A stretch of DNA of 47,511 nt, taken from Fidelibacterota bacterium (GTDB taxonomy: Bacteria; Pseudomonadota; Alphaproteobacteria; Rhodospirillales; Rhodospirillaceae). The first letter of the stretch is position 1. Every line of letters begins with the position of its first letter. This document shows, one piece after another, positions 8,808 to 18,032 of the stretch. A model generated the notes under the pieces. The model was not told where the DNA came from. It saw only the letters and a list, made by a program, of their open reading frames with translations, and ran no database searches. The DNA is taken from positions 1-47,511 of the forward strand of contig CANISR010000007.1 of the NCBI GenBank assembly GCA_947470105.1, in the 5' to 3' direction. The position numbers were made by a program, and so were the translations under genes.

Positions 8808-9877
8808 CGAGTCCGCCCATCGCGCGGACGATGGGGGGCTACGCCGCGGTCAGGACAGCGGCCGCCAACCCCAATAGCCGCTTTGCTTATGCCAAGGATG
8901 ATCCCACGTCCGCCGGCTGGCGCCTCGCGCAGACCGCTCCGGTAAAGGTCCGGACAGCGCCCAAGTTCCGGTTGTCGACCGAAGACACCATTTTTACCAT
9001 GGGGTCATGCTTCGCCCGCAATGTGGAAGAGAGCCTCATCCGCCTCGGCATTCGGGTGTCGCTCGCTGATTTCGATTTTCCGGTGGAATACTTCCATCCC
9101 AATTACGGCCGGCTGGACACATGGATCGGCACGCCGATGCACGGCAACATGATTCGTTCGGTCTTGAATAAATACACGCCGCTGTCGATGGCGATTGAAT
9201 TCGAGCGACTGCTGCGCCCTGAGGTCTTCCCGGATCGGGCGAAGGGCCTCATCCAGGTTGACGAATACCGCTGGTTCGACCCTTACATCAAGAACACACG
9301 CATGATGGGCTGGGAAGATTGCCTGAATGCGCGGCGACTTGTTAATTCGGCCTCATCCAAGGTGCGGGAGGCAACGGCGGTATTCGTGACTTTGGGCTAC
9401 ACCGAGACGTGGCTGGATTCCGAAACCGGGCATGTCTTGAATGTCGGGCCGCCGCCGCTTCTTATTAAGAAATGGCCGGACCGATTCCGCTTTTATAACG
9501 CCACTCACGCCGACGTTCTCGCGTCTTTGGAGCAAATTCACGACCTGATCACCACTCACATCCGCGCTGATATGAAGTTCGTGGTGACAGTATCCCCGGT
9601 ACCCCTGGGGACCACGTTCACCGCTATGGATGTCATCAGCGCCAACGCCTACTCAAAGGCTACGCTGCGGTCCGCGGTGGGCGAGTTCTGCGCCGGCCGG
9701 GATAACGTCGACTACTTCCCAAGTTATGAAATGGTGACGTCCACCAATCCGGCGATCGCCTGGGAAGAGGACCGGATCCATGTGACGGTTCCGCTGGTCG
9801 ACACCGTCATCGGGCATTTCGTCGACACCTATTTCGGCGAAACCCCTGTTGCGAAGGCGGCGGGTTCCGCGTCATAA
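8804..9877 (+). CDS. GSCFA domain protein (first copy)
   Basis: A 357-residue protein carrying the diagnostic TMGSCFARN segment near residue 65, then FVTLGYTETW and VVTVSPVPL, blocks typical of the GSCFA family. The family is related to SGNH/GDSL hydrolases, with the GSC serine in the position of the GDS nucleophile. No biochemical role is well established. A sugar O-acyl esterase or acyltransferase would fit the fold and the location. No signal peptide is seen, so it is probably cytoplasmic. The start overlaps the methyltransferase stop (ATGA). A second GSCFA gene lies at 42095-43045. Confidence 0.84.
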   Translation: MTSPPIARTMGGYAAVRTAAANPNSRFAYAKDDPTSAGWRLAQTAPVKVRTAPKFRLSTEDTIFTMGSCFARNVEESLIRLGIRVSLADFDFPVEYFHPNYGRLDTWIGTPMHGNMIRSVLNKYTPLSMAIEFERLLRPEVFPDRAKGLIQVDEYRWFDPYIKNTRMMGWEDCLNARRLVNSASSKVREATAVFVTLGYTETWLDSETGHVLNVGPPPLLIKKWPDRFRFYNATHADVLASLEQIHDLITTHIRADMKFVVTVSPVPLGTTFTAMDVISANAYSKATLRSAVGEFCAGRDNVDYFPSYEMVTSTNPAIAWEEDRIHVTVPLVDTVIGHFVDTYFGETPVAKAAGSAS

Positions 9878-9911
9878 CCTCCCGACGTTTCCTCCCGATT
9901 TAGGGCTATTC

Positions 9912-10967
9912 ATGCGTCTCCTCGTCACCGGCGGCTACGGCTTCATCGGCTCCGCTTATATCCGTCACGTCATGAAAACCCCGGGCGTCGAGGTCCTCAA
10001 CGTCGACAAGCTCACCTATGCCGCCAACCCAAAAGCGATCGAGGCCGCCGCGGATGTGGCCGGCTACAGCTTTGTCCAGGCCGACATCACCGATCGCGCC
10101 GCCATGCGTACGCAGCTCCTGGCCTTCCGGCCCGACGCGGTGGTGAACTTCGCCGCCGAGACACATGTGGACCGCTCCATCGACGGGCCGTCGCTGTTCG
10201 TGCACACCAACGTCGTGGGCACCGCGATCCTGCTCGAGGAAACCACCGCCTACTGGAAGACCCTGGACGATGCCGGCAAGGCGCGGTTCCGCTTCCACCA
10301 CATCTCCACCGACGAGGTTTTCGGCACCCTCGGCGCGGATGGGCTTTTCACCGAGGCCACGCCGTACCAGCCCAACTCGCCCTATTCGGCGAGCAAGGCC
10401 GCCGCCGACCATCTGGTGCGCGCCTGGAACCACACCTATGGGCTTCCGGTACTGGTGACCAACTGCTCGAACAACTACGGCCCCTGGCAATTCCCCGAGA
10501 AGCTGATCCCGGTAATGATCATCAAGGCCCTCCTCGGCGAGCCGCTGCCGGTCTACGGCAAGGGCGAGAACGTGCGCGACTGGCTGCATGTGGACGACCA
10601 CGCTGAAGCCTTGTGGCTGGTCTTGCGTAAAGGAACCGTGGGCGAGAGCTACAACGTCGGCGGCAATTCGGAGCGCAAGAATCTCGACGTCGTGCATACC
10701 ATCTGCGACCTGGTCGATCAGGCCGCGGGCGTGGATGCGGCCGGTCCGCGCCGGCGCCTGGTGAACTATGTCACCGACCGCCCCGGACATGACTTCCGCT
10801 ACGCCATCGACGCGTCCAAGATCGCGGCGACCTTGGGCTGGCGGCCCAAACAGACCTTCGAACAGGGTCTGGCGGCGACGGTGGCCTGGTACCTCGCCAA
10901 CCGCCCGTGGTGGCAGGACATCCGCGACAAGGCCTACAGCCAACAGCGCTTAGGGCTTACGAAGTAG
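9912..10967 (+). CDS. rmlB: dTDP-glucose 4,6-dehydratase
   Basis: ATG 9912 begins MRLLVTGGYGFIGS, the normal RmlB N-terminus; 21 upstream in-frame codons are not family-like. The 351-residue protein has the cofactor loop at 6-14, STDEVFG with D134 and E135 as catalytic acid and base, and Y158-x3-K162. It converts dTDP-glucose to dTDP-4-keto-6-deoxyglucose, the entry to L-rhamnose and other deoxysugars. No rmlA, rmlC or rmlD is in the window, so the later steps are encoded elsewhere. The 3' end overlaps convergent maf by 11 bases. Confidence 0.92.
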   Translation: MRLLVTGGYGFIGSAYIRHVMKTPGVEVLNVDKLTYAANPKAIEAAADVAGYSFVQADITDRAAMRTQLLAFRPDAVVNFAAETHVDRSIDGPSLFVHTNVVGTAILLEETTAYWKTLDDAGKARFRFHHISTDEVFGTLGADGLFTEATPYQPNSPYSASKAAADHLVRAWNHTYGLPVLVTNCSNNYGPWQFPEKLIPVMIIKALLGEPLPVYGKGENVRDWLHVDDHAEALWLVLRKGTVGESYNVGGNSERKNLDVVHTICDLVDQAAGVDAAGPRRRLVNYVTDRPGHDFRYAIDASKIAATLGWRPKQTFEQGLAATVAWYLANRPWWQDIRDKAYSQQRLGLTK

Positions 10968-11532
10968 CCCGCGCTGCGGCGATCAATCCGGCGGCAGTAT
11001 AGACGCACAAGCCGACGATATTCGGATATGAGCCGTTGATGGCGCTTACCAGCGCGGCCGCCCGGCCCTGGATGCCGTAGCCACCGGCCTTGCCGATGCC
11101 TTCGCCCGATTGAACGTAAGCGTCGATCTCATCCCGCGAGAGGCGCTTGAGCGTCACCGCCGTCATGACGACCCGCTCCCAGGTACGGCCGTCGGGGGCG
11201 CGCACGCAGATGCCGCCATAGACCCGGTGACGGCGGCCCGACAGCAACTCCAGGCAAGCCCGCACCTCGGTTTCGGATTCCGCCTTGGGCAGGATGCGCC
11301 GGCCGCAAGCCACCACGGTATCGGCGGCAAGGATGACAGCGTCTGGGCGTAGCACGGCGATGGCGGCGGCTTTGGCGGTTGCCAGCCGCCCGGCATGAAG
11401 CCGGGGCAATTCCGCCGGCAAAGGCGTCTCGTCCAGGTCCGCCGGAATCACGGCATCGGGCGCGATGCCGATCTGCGCCAGCAACTGAAGGCGGCGCGGT
11501 GAAGCCGAAGCGAGGATAAGCGGTGCGGTCAT
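10957..11532 (-). CDS. maf: Maf family nucleoside triphosphate pyrophosphatase
   Basis: The chosen ATG (11532) gives MTAPLILASASPRR, the standard Maf start; an upstream ATG at 11556 would add eight atypical residues. The 191-residue protein carries ASASPRR, AADTVV and the C-terminal GSYPNIVGL block. Maf proteins hydrolyse modified or non-canonical nucleoside triphosphates to monophosphates and were first linked to septum formation. It lies downstream of the UPF0262 gene and murA on the same strand, a common alphaproteobacterial arrangement. Its 3' end converges on rmlB. Confidence 0.9.
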   Translation of the reverse strand: MTAPLILASASPRRLQLLAQIGIAPDAVIPADLDETPLPAELPRLHAGRLATAKAAAIAVLRPDAVILAADTVVACGRRILPKAESETEVRACLELLSGRRHRVYGGICVRAPDGRTWERVVMTAVTLKRLSRDEIDAYVQSGEGIGKAGGYGIQGRAAALVSAINGSYPNIVGLCVYTAAGLIAAARATS

Positions 11533-11572
11533 GCTCTCTTGTGCGAAGCCCGGCACGCCGGGTCAAGCCTCT

Positions 11573-12079
11573 TCATCCGCGCATATGCAGAACGCAGATC
11601 AGCGTGAACAAGCGCCGGGAGGTGTTGTGGTCCAGCTCCACATGCTCGCTCACCCGCTCCTTCAGCGTCATGGCGCCTTCGTTGTGGAGCGCGCGCCGTC
11701 CCATGTCGATGGCTTCGATCTGCGACGGCGATGAAGTCTTGATGGCGTCGTAATAGCTTTCACACACCATGAAGTAGTCCTTCACCAGCATGCGGAACGG
11801 CCTGACAGCGAGGGCGATCTGTTTTTGCGGCGCCCCTTGTTCGTCCGCCACATCGAACACCAGCCGGTCCTCGGAGAGGGCGAGCTTCAGGTGATAGGGG
11901 CCGGGCGCGGTGCCCTCGCCTTTCAGGATGAAGACGTTTTCCTCCAGCAGGTCGAACAGCGCCACTTCGCGCTCATGTTCGACTTCGGGGCGGCGGCGCA
12001 GGAATGAGCGCTCATCCAGCTCGACCCGGACGATGGAGCGCGGGCGCTTGGCCTGGCCGGACGGATCGTCGGCGCCCAC
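11573..12079 (-). CDS. UPF0262 family protein
   Basis: A 168-residue soluble protein recognised as UPF0262 by segments such as VRVELDE, EREVALFDLLEEN and VKDYFMVCESYYDAIK, and by its place between murA and maf. It starts at GTG 12079, nine bases after the murA stop, so it is probably translated from the same mRNA. The family is largely restricted to Alphaproteobacteria. Its function is unknown, and I see no catalytic motif. Confidence 0.82.
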   Translation of the reverse strand: MGADDPSGQAKRPRSIVRVELDERSFLRRRPEVEHEREVALFDLLEENVFILKGEGTAPGPYHLKLALSEDRLVFDVADEQGAPQKQIALAVRPFRMLVKDYFMVCESYYDAIKTSSPSQIEAIDMGRRALHNEGAMTLKERVSEHVELDHNTSRRLFTLICVLHMRG

Positions 12080-12088
12080 GCTGCCCGC

Positions 12089-13390
12089 TCAGCCCGGCGA
12101 GAGGCGCTCGATGCGCGCCCCACAGGCGGCGAGTTTTTGTTCCAGCCGCTCATAGCCGCGGTCGAGGTGATAGACGCGGCTGATAATAGTTTCACCCGAT
12201 GCGGCAAGGCCCGCCAGCACCAGCGAGGACGAGGCGCGCAGGTCGGTCGCCATCACCGGCGCACCCGAGAGATGCTTGCGGCCGCGGACGATGGCCGAGG
12301 CGCCGTGCACGTTCACATCAGCGCCGAAGCGGGCCAGCTCGGGCACATGCATGAAGCGGTTCTCGAAGATGGTCTCGGTGATCATGGAGGCCCCGTCGGC
12401 GGTAGCCATAAGCGCCATCCACTGGGCCTGCATGTCGGTGGGAAAGCCGGGGAAAGGATCAGTGGCGATGTCGACGCCCTTCAGGCCGTTCTTGGCGCTG
12501 ACCACGATGCCGGCAGGCGTGTCATCGACCTCCACGCCCGCCTGGCGCATGGCGGTGAAGACGGATTCCAGGAGATCGTAGCGCGTGCCTTTGAGTGTCA
12601 CCTTGCCACGGGTGATGGCGCCGGCGATGGCATAGGTTCCGGTTTCGATGCGGTCGGGGATGACGGCCACCTTGGCGCCGTGCAGCGCCGAAACGCCGCG
12701 GACGCGCAGGGTGCCCGAGCCGATGCCGGTGATATCGGCGCCCATGGCGTTTAGGCAATCGGCCAGATTGCCGATCTCCGGTTCGCGGGCAGCGTTCTCC
12801 AGCAGGGTTTCGCCTTTGGCCAGGGTCGCGGCCATGAGCAGATTTTCGGTGCCGCCGACGGTGACTTTGGGGAACGTGACTTTGGCGCCTTTGAGGCCGC
12901 CGGGAGCAGATGCGTAAATATAGCCTTCCCGCACCTCTATCTTGGCGCCGAGCACTTCGAGGGCCTTGAGGTGCAAGTCCACGGGCCGCGAGCCGATGGC
13001 GCAGCCGCCGGGCAGCGAGACCTTGGCCTCACCCATGCGCGCCAGCAGCGGCCCCAGCACCAGGACCGAGGCGCGCATGCGGCGCACCAGGTCATAGGGC
13101 GCGGTGAGGTCGGTGATGCGGTCGGCGGTCAGGGTCATGGTCTGACCGGTGGCTCCGGCCTCGCCGTTCTCATGGCCGGCGCCAAGCGCCGACTGATCGA
13201 CGCGCGTGCCATGGTGGCGCAACAGTTTGGCCAGGGTCGCGATATCCGCGAGGTCCGGCATGTTGACCAGGGTCAGCGCGCCGTCGGTCAGCAGCGCCGC
13301 GGTCATGAGCGGCAACGCCGCGTTCTTGGCGCCGCCGATGACGATGTCACCGTTGAGCGGTATGCCGCCTTCTATTCTTATGCTGTCCAC
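12089..13390 (-). CDS. murA: UDP-N-acetylglucosamine 1-carboxyvinyltransferase
   Basis: A full-length 433-residue MurA. It transfers enolpyruvate from phosphoenolpyruvate to UDP-GlcNAc, the first committed step of peptidoglycan synthesis in the cytoplasm. K22 in GGAKNAALP and C130 in [15 protein letters not shown] match the conserved lysine and the active-site cysteine that fosfomycin modifies. The cysteine is intact, so this is not an Asp-type resistant variant. A glycine-rich insert near residues 70-80 is slightly unusual. It heads a minus-strand run with the UPF0262 gene and maf. Confidence 0.95.
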   Translation of the reverse strand: MDSIRIEGGIPLNGDIVIGGAKNAALPLMTAALLTDGALTLVNMPDLADIATLAKLLRHHGTRVDQSALGAGHENGEAGATGQTMTLTADRITDLTAPYDLVRRMRASVLVLGPLLARMGEAKVSLPGGCAIGSRPVDLHLKALEVLGAKIEVREGYIYASAPGGLKGAKVTFPKVTVGGTENLLMAATLAKGETLLENAAREPEIGNLADCLNAMGADITGIGSGTLRVRGVSALHGAKVAVIPDRIETGTYAIAGAITRGKVTLKGTRYDLLESVFTAMRQAGVEVDDTPAGIVVSAKNGLKGVDIATDPFPGFPTDMQAQWMALMATADGASMITETIFENRFMHVPELARFGADVNVHGASAIVRGRKHLSGAPVMATDLRASSSLVLAGLAASGETIISRVYHLDRGYERLEQKLAACGARIERLSPG

Positions 13391-13443
13391 GGATTGCGCC
13401 TGCTACCTGGGAAAACGGAACTGATGTATCGGACGGGCGGATC

Positions 13444-13998
13444 TTAGAGGCGCGGCAAGGTCACGCCCTTCTGGCCTTGGTACTTGCCCTTGCGGTCGGC
13501 GTAGGAGGTTTCGCAGACGCTGTCGGCCTTGAGGAAGATAAATTGCGCGGCGCCTTCATTGGCGTAGATACGCGCCGGCATGGGCGTGGTGTTGGAGAAT
13601 TCCAGGGTGACGTGGCCCTCCCACTCCGGCTCCAGCGGCGTCACGTTGACGATGATGCCGCAGCGGGCATAGGTCGACTTGCCGAGGCAGATCACCAGCG
13701 TGTTGCGCGGGATACGGAAGTATTCGACCGTGCGGGCTAGGGCGAAGCTGTTGGGCGGAATGACGCAGACATCGGTCTTGCGGTCCACAAACCCCCGGTC
13801 GGAAAAGTTCTTGGGGTCCACCACTACCGAATCCAGGTTGGTGAAAATCTTGAACTCGTCGGACACCCGGGCGTCGTAGCCGTAGGACGAGACACCGTAG
13901 GAAATCACGCCCTCGCGCGCGAGACGGTCGGTGAACGGCTCGATCATGCCTTTGTTCACCGCCATGTCGCGGATCCAGGTATCGGGCATCACGGTCAT
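13444..13998 (-). CDS. dcd: dCTP deaminase
   Basis: A 184-residue Dcd-type trimeric deaminase with [32 protein letters not shown] and [12 protein letters not shown], covering the nucleotide-binding and catalytic (Glu) segments of the family. It deaminates dCTP to dUTP, supplying dUMP for thymidylate synthesis. It starts at ATG 13998; a second in-frame ATG three codons later is also possible. It lies upstream of murA on the same strand with a 53-base gap. Confidence 0.93.
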   Translation of the reverse strand: MTVMPDTWIRDMAVNKGMIEPFTDRLAREGVISYGVSSYGYDARVSDEFKIFTNLDSVVVDPKNFSDRGFVDRKTDVCVIPPNSFALARTVEYFRIPRNTLVICLGKSTYARCGIIVNVTPLEPEWEGHVTLEFSNTTPMPARIYANEGAAQFIFLKADSVCETSYADRKGKYQGQKGVTLPRL

Positions 13999-14100
13999 GG
14001 CAGAACCTCGGGCATTTCTTGGGCGCGCGTTTCCCGCGCGCTGGCGTGAACAGTATAATCGGTTTGTAACTCAGGGGTTGTGCGCTCTCAAGCCGCGCAG

Positions 14101-14301
14101 CTATCCCTCGCTCTCCTTCGGTTCATCCTCGGGTTTCTGCCCCTGTTCCTGCTGGCCGCGGGCCTGGGCCTTGCGGCGCTGGAGGTTCTCCCGAAGCGCC
14201 GCAGCCGACCGCGCTTTAGCGGCCGGGGATGTGGGCGGGGGCCGCCCGCCCTTTGTAAAATCTCCAGAACCGTTCACGACCAGACCCTCAAAGTGCTCCA
14301 T
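14101..14301 (-). CDS. Small basic C-terminal-charged protein of unknown function
   Basis: A 66-residue reading frame from ATG 14301. The end is strongly biased: ARSAAALRENLQRRKAQARG, then a Gln/Glu/Lys-rich tail. The LREN-LQRRKAQAR pattern recalls short conserved alphaproteobacterial proteins found near this kind of locus. That composition supports this frame over the overlapping plus-strand one. No domain, membrane segment or signal peptide is seen. It is tandem with dcd, 102 bases upstream of the dcd start. The start codon is uncertain because no clear Shine-Dalgarno sequence precedes it. Confidence 0.55.
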   Translation of the reverse strand: MEHFEGLVVNGSGDFTKGGRPPPTSPAAKARSAAALRENLQRRKAQARGQQEQGQKPEDEPKESEG

Positions 14302-14437
14302 TTGGCGCAAAAACCCCCATAAACACGAGGGATTCGCGGGGCGCGCGCTGTGCTTGCGCCGCCGATGGCTGTTATGGCATGTTCCGCGCCTCTTTGCAGG
14401 CGGGGCCGCCACTCCACAGGCCCCCGATGATCTCCCT

Positions 14438-14512
14438 GCTGCCGTAGCTCAGTGGTAGAGCACCCCCTTGGTAAGGGGGAGGTCCGCAGTTCAATCCTGC
14501 GCGGCAGCACCA
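14438..14512 (+). tRNA. tRNA-Thr (anticodon GGT)
   Basis: A complete cloverleaf with CCA encoded. The acceptor GCTGCCG pairs with CGGCAGC, and the D arm is GCTC/GAGC. The anticodon stem CCCCC/GGGGG encloses the loop TTGGTAA, giving anticodon GGT. The T loop is TTCAATC. It reads ACC and ACT codons. Confidence 0.97.
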
Positions 14513-14524
14513 TCATCCTGGAGG

Positions 14525-14537
14525 GGCCTCGAAGGCC
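14525..14537 (+). terminator. Weak hairpin after tRNA-Thr
   Basis: GGCCT-CGA-AGGCC forms a 5-bp stem 13 bases after the tRNA, followed by a pyrimidine stretch rather than a clean T run. It could serve as the tRNA terminator or an RNase-processing boundary. Confidence 0.3.
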
Positions 14538-14559
14538 AGTTCTCTCTCACAGGCGCCTG

Positions 14560-15699
14560 ATGGCCTATTTCGCGAACCGCGCCGTCAACCTGCTCAATCT
14601 CCATTACGCCATCCATTCCATCGCCCTGTTCGGCAGTGGCGCCTTCTTCTTTGTCTTCCTGCTCAAGGCCGGGGTACCGCTGCCCGGCGTGCTGGTGTCC
14701 ATCGCGGCGGTGCTGGGCGGCCGGTTCCTGATTCGCCCCGCCGTGGTGCCGCTGGCGGCGCGCTTCGGCCTCCGGCGCGTGCTGATCATCGGCACGCTGC
14801 TCACCGCCGTGCAGTTCCCCTTGCTGGCGATGGTGGACGGCATCGGGCCGGCGTTGTTCGCCCTGTGCGCGGCTGCCTCTATCGGCGATACGCTCTATTG
14901 GACCAGCTACCACGCCTACTTCGCCTCTCTCGGCGACACGGAGCATCGCGGCCACCAGATCAGCGCCCGCGAAGCCGTGGTGGCCATGATCGGCATCGTC
15001 AGCCCCCTGGCGACCGGATGGGCGCTGGTGACCTTTGGGCCCCAGGTCGCCTTCGGCGCCACAGCGTTGGTGCAGCTCGCCGCGGCGCTGCCGCTGCTGG
15101 GCACCCCCGAGGTGACGGTGGCGCGGCACGTTCCCGGCGCCTTCAAGGCCGCGGTCCCCGGCATCCTGCTGTTCATCACCGACGGCTGGATTGCCACCGG
15201 CTTTATGATCGTCTGGCAGATCGGCCTGTTCACCACACTTGGTGAAAGCTACCTGGCCTACGGCGGCGCGCTCGCCATCGCAGCCGTGGCCGGCGCCATC
15301 GGCGGATTGGTGCTCGGCCGCTATATCGACCGCGGTCACGGCATAAAGGTGTTGTGGCTGGCGGTGCTGGCCCTTGCAGCCGCCATATCCTTGCGCGCCG
15401 GCGCCCTGGGCCACCCGGTGCTGGCAATCACCGCCAATGCGCTTGGTGCTTTTGTCGTATGCCTTTATACGCCCATGCTCATGACCGCTGTGTACAACCA
15501 AGCCAAGCGATCCCCGTGTCCGTTGCGCTTCCATGTCGCCACCGAAGGCGGGTGGGATACGGGCGGCGCCGTGGCGTGCCTGATCACCGCGGGCCTCGTC
15601 AGCCAGGGCGCACCGCTGGCTGTGGGTGTGTTGCTGTCCCTGTTCGGCGCGGCCGCGGCTTTCGTTCTCCTCCGCCGCTACTATAGGACTGCCGCCTGA
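14560..15699 (+). CDS. MFS transporter
   Basis: A 379-residue integral membrane protein with about a dozen hydrophobic segments, for example HSIALFGSGAFFFVFLL near the N-terminus and LAVGVLLSLFGAAAAFVLL near the C-terminus. After the second helix it has a basic FGLRRV loop, as in major facilitator proteins. I set the start at ATG 14560, because the open frame further upstream runs through tRNA-Thr. The substrate is unknown. The stop overlaps the uup start (TGATG), so the two are translationally coupled. Confidence 0.8.
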   Translation: MAYFANRAVNLLNLHYAIHSIALFGSGAFFFVFLLKAGVPLPGVLVSIAAVLGGRFLIRPAVVPLAARFGLRRVLIIGTLLTAVQFPLLAMVDGIGPALFALCAAASIGDTLYWTSYHAYFASLGDTEHRGHQISAREAVVAMIGIVSPLATGWALVTFGPQVAFGATALVQLAAALPLLGTPEVTVARHVPGAFKAAVPGILLFITDGWIATGFMIVWQIGLFTTLGESYLAYGGALAIAAVAGAIGGLVLGRYIDRGHGIKVLWLAVLALAAAISLRAGALGHPVLAITANALGAFVVCLYTPMLMTAVYNQAKRSPCPLRFHVATEGGWDTGGAVACLITAGLVSQGAPLAVGVLLSLFGAAAAFVLLRRYYRTAA

Positions 15700-17504
15700 T
15701 GCCGCCGCTGCTCATCCTGCGCGATATCCACCTGACATTCGGCGGCGCACCGCTCCTGAACGGCGCCTCGCTGGCGGTGTCGGAAGGCGAGCGCCTGTGC
15801 CTGGTGGGCCGCAACGGCTCGGGCAAATCGACGCTGCTCAAAATCGCTGCCGGGCTTGTTCAGCCCGATACCGGCGATCGCGACCTCAAGCGCGGCATCT
15901 CCATCCGCTACCTGCCCCAGGAGCCGGACCTCACGGGGTTCGCGACCACGCTTGCTTATGCCGAAGCGGGTCTCGGGCCGCAGGACGATCCCTACCGCGC
16001 GCGCTACCTGCTCGAACAGCTCGGCCTCACCGGCGCCGAAGACCCCGCACATCTCTCCGGCGGCGAGATCCGCCGCGCCGCCCTGGCCCGCACGCTGGCG
16101 CCGGAGCCGGACGTGTTGCTGCTGGACGAGCCCACCAACCACCTGGATCTGCCGCTGATCGAATGGCTGGAGCAGACCCTGGCCGCCACCCGCTCGGCCC
16201 TGGTGCTCATCAGCCATGACCGGCGCTTCCTCACCACCTTGTCGCGGAGTTGCATCTGGCTCGACCGCGGCATTACCCGGCGGCTCGACCAGGGTTTCGG
16301 TACCTTCGAGACCTGGCGCGACGAGGTTCTGGAACAGGAGGAACGCGACCGCCACAAGCTCGACCGCAAGATCGCCATGGAAGAGGACTGGGTGCGCTAC
16401 GGCGTGTCGGGCCGGCGCAAGCGCAACCAAAAGCGCCTCGGCGACCTGCATACGATGAAGCGCAACCGGCGCGAGGACCGCAAGACCCTGGGCACGGTCG
16501 CCATGCCGGAGATGACCGCGGAGATGTCAGCCAAGCTGGTGGTCGAAGCCAAGGGCATCGGCAAGTCTTACGGCGACCGTGATATCGTCAAGGAGTTCTC
16601 CATCCGCATCGGCCGCGGCGACCGGGTCGGCATCGTCGGCCCCAATGGCGCCGGCAAGACCACGCTGCTCAATTTGCTCAACGGCAGCCTGGCGCCGGAT
16701 CACGGCACGGTGCGCCTCGGCGCCAATCTGGAAACCGTCACCCTGGACCAGAGCCGCGATTCCCTCGACCCGTCCATGACGCTGCAGGACGCCCTCACGG
16801 GCGGCCATGGCGATCACGTGTCGGTCAACGGTGAGTCACGCCATGTGGTCGGCTATATGCGTGATTTTCTGTTCGAGCCCAACCAGGCGCGCATTCGTGT
16901 GTCGGTGCTGTCGGGCGGCGAGCGCGGCCGGTTGATGCTGGCCCGCGCCTTGGCGAAGCCTTCGAACGTCCTGATCCTCGATGAACCGACCAATGATCTC
17001 GATCTCGAAACACTCGAACTCCTGCAGGAAACCCTGGCCGACTATCCGGGGACGGTGCTGCTGGTGAGCCACGACCGCGATTTCCTCGACCGGGTCGCGG
17101 ATATGCTGATCGCCTATGACGGCCCCGGAAAATGGACGGTCTATGCCGGCGGCTACTCGGACATGATCGCCCAGCGCGGTCACGGGGTGGAGGCGCGGAG
17201 TGTTGCGGCGCCGAAACCCGCCAAAGAAACCGCGCCGAAGGAAACCGCGGTGCGCGCCGCTTCGAAAGGCAAACTTACCTTCAAGGAATCCCATGCCCTG
17301 CGCACCTTGCCGGCGCGCATCAAGGAGCTGGAAGCCGAAATCGCGCGCCTGAAGGCCGCGCTCGCGGACCCCGCGATTTTCGCGCGCGACCCCAAAGCCT
17401 TCGCCACCACGGCCAGCGCCCTGGAGGCCGCCGAGAAGGCCTTGGCAGACGCCGAAGACGAATGGCTTGCGGTCGAAATGCGCCGCGAGGAAATCGAAGG
17501 CTAA
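15699..17504 (+). CDS. uup: ABC-F family ATPase (Uup type)
   Basis: A 601-residue protein with two ABC ATPase domains and no membrane domain. Domain 1 has GRNGSGKST and LSGGEIRR with DEPTNHLD. Domain 2 has GPNGAGKTT and LSGGERGR with DEPTNDLD. A basic, charged linker lies between them, and the last 80 residues form a predicted coiled coil (IKELEAEIARLKAAL), the Uup C-terminal domain. ABC-F proteins act on ribosomes, and Uup also affects transposon excision and branched DNA. It is coupled to the upstream MFS gene, and its 3' end overlaps the convergent gene by 4 bases. Confidence 0.9.
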   Translation: MPPLLILRDIHLTFGGAPLLNGASLAVSEGERLCLVGRNGSGKSTLLKIAAGLVQPDTGDRDLKRGISIRYLPQEPDLTGFATTLAYAEAGLGPQDDPYRARYLLEQLGLTGAEDPAHLSGGEIRRAALARTLAPEPDVLLLDEPTNHLDLPLIEWLEQTLAATRSALVLISHDRRFLTTLSRSCIWLDRGITRRLDQGFGTFETWRDEVLEQEERDRHKLDRKIAMEEDWVRYGVSGRRKRNQKRLGDLHTMKRNRREDRKTLGTVAMPEMTAEMSAKLVVEAKGIGKSYGDRDIVKEFSIRIGRGDRVGIVGPNGAGKTTLLNLLNGSLAPDHGTVRLGANLETVTLDQSRDSLDPSMTLQDALTGGHGDHVSVNGESRHVVGYMRDFLFEPNQARIRVSVLSGGERGRLMLARALAKPSNVLILDEPTNDLDLETLELLQETLADYPGTVLLVSHDRDFLDRVADMLIAYDGPGKWTVYAGGYSDMIAQRGHGVEARSVAAPKPAKETAPKETAVRAASKGKLTFKESHALRTLPARIKELEAEIARLKAALADPAIFARDPKAFATTASALEAAEKALADAEDEWLAVEMRREEIEG

Positions 17505-17935
17505 GGTTTGGGCGCCACGGCCGGCGGCGCATCGCTTGGCGGCGCCGGAGGCGCCTCACTCTTCTGCGGACCAATGGGGATCACCCGCTCGCCAGGGATG
17601 GTGATCTCGTAGGGATTCTCTTGTTTCAGCTTCGGCAGCTTGGTGAAGAATCCGCATTTGCCGCCGAAGCGGGTGTCCGAGGCCGCGCGCATCACGTGAC
17701 TGATGAATTTATCGGTGCCGGTGAAATAGGTGCAGCTCAGGCGCATCATTTTCGAGCTGCCGTCGCTGGTCTCCTCGGCGCTGCCGATCAGGAACCCATA
17801 CCCCTCGCTATTGAACTGATAGGCCGCGACCCCGAGCATGAGGATGAAAGCCGCCGCCATGGCCCGCTCCGGCCGGCGCCGTGCCCGGGACATTGCTGGC
17901 AGCGGCTTTTTCTCGGAGGGCTTCTGGTCGTTCAT
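17501..17935 (-). CDS. Single-pass membrane protein of unknown function
   Basis: ATG 17935, preceded by GGAAAA, gives 144 residues; longer upstream frames look non-coding. A basic cytoplasmic N-terminus (RARRRPER) is followed by one membrane segment near residues 30-45 (AAAFILMLGVAAYQF). A roughly 70-residue presumed periplasmic domain has two cysteines, in LSCTYFTG and KCGFF. The tail is Pro/Ala-rich. I recognise no domain family. The positive-inside pattern suggests an N-in orientation with the soluble part outside the membrane. Confidence 0.7.
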   Translation of the reverse strand: MNDQKPSEKKPLPAMSRARRRPERAMAAAFILMLGVAAYQFNSEGYGFLIGSAEETSDGSSKMMRLSCTYFTGTDKFISHVMRAASDTRFGGKCGFFTKLPKLKQENPYEITIPGERVIPIGPQKSEAPPAPPSDAPPAVAPKP

Positions 17936-18032
17936 GATTTTTCCGGTGCGAGTGTGGCCTGACTCTACTGTGGAAAATTGAACTGTCGCAACCCGGCTTG
18001 ACTCTCTTCCCGTCTTGGCAGACCACACCCCT

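Noticed and set aside
13931-14458. Plus-strand 175-residue open frame
   Set aside because: It covers the dcd start region and ends in tRNA-Thr; the minus-strand 66-residue frame has a more protein-like, biased composition.
14452-14559. Upstream start for the MFS gene
   Set aside because: The segment overlaps tRNA-Thr and encodes tRNA-derived residues; ATG 14560 gives the natural start.
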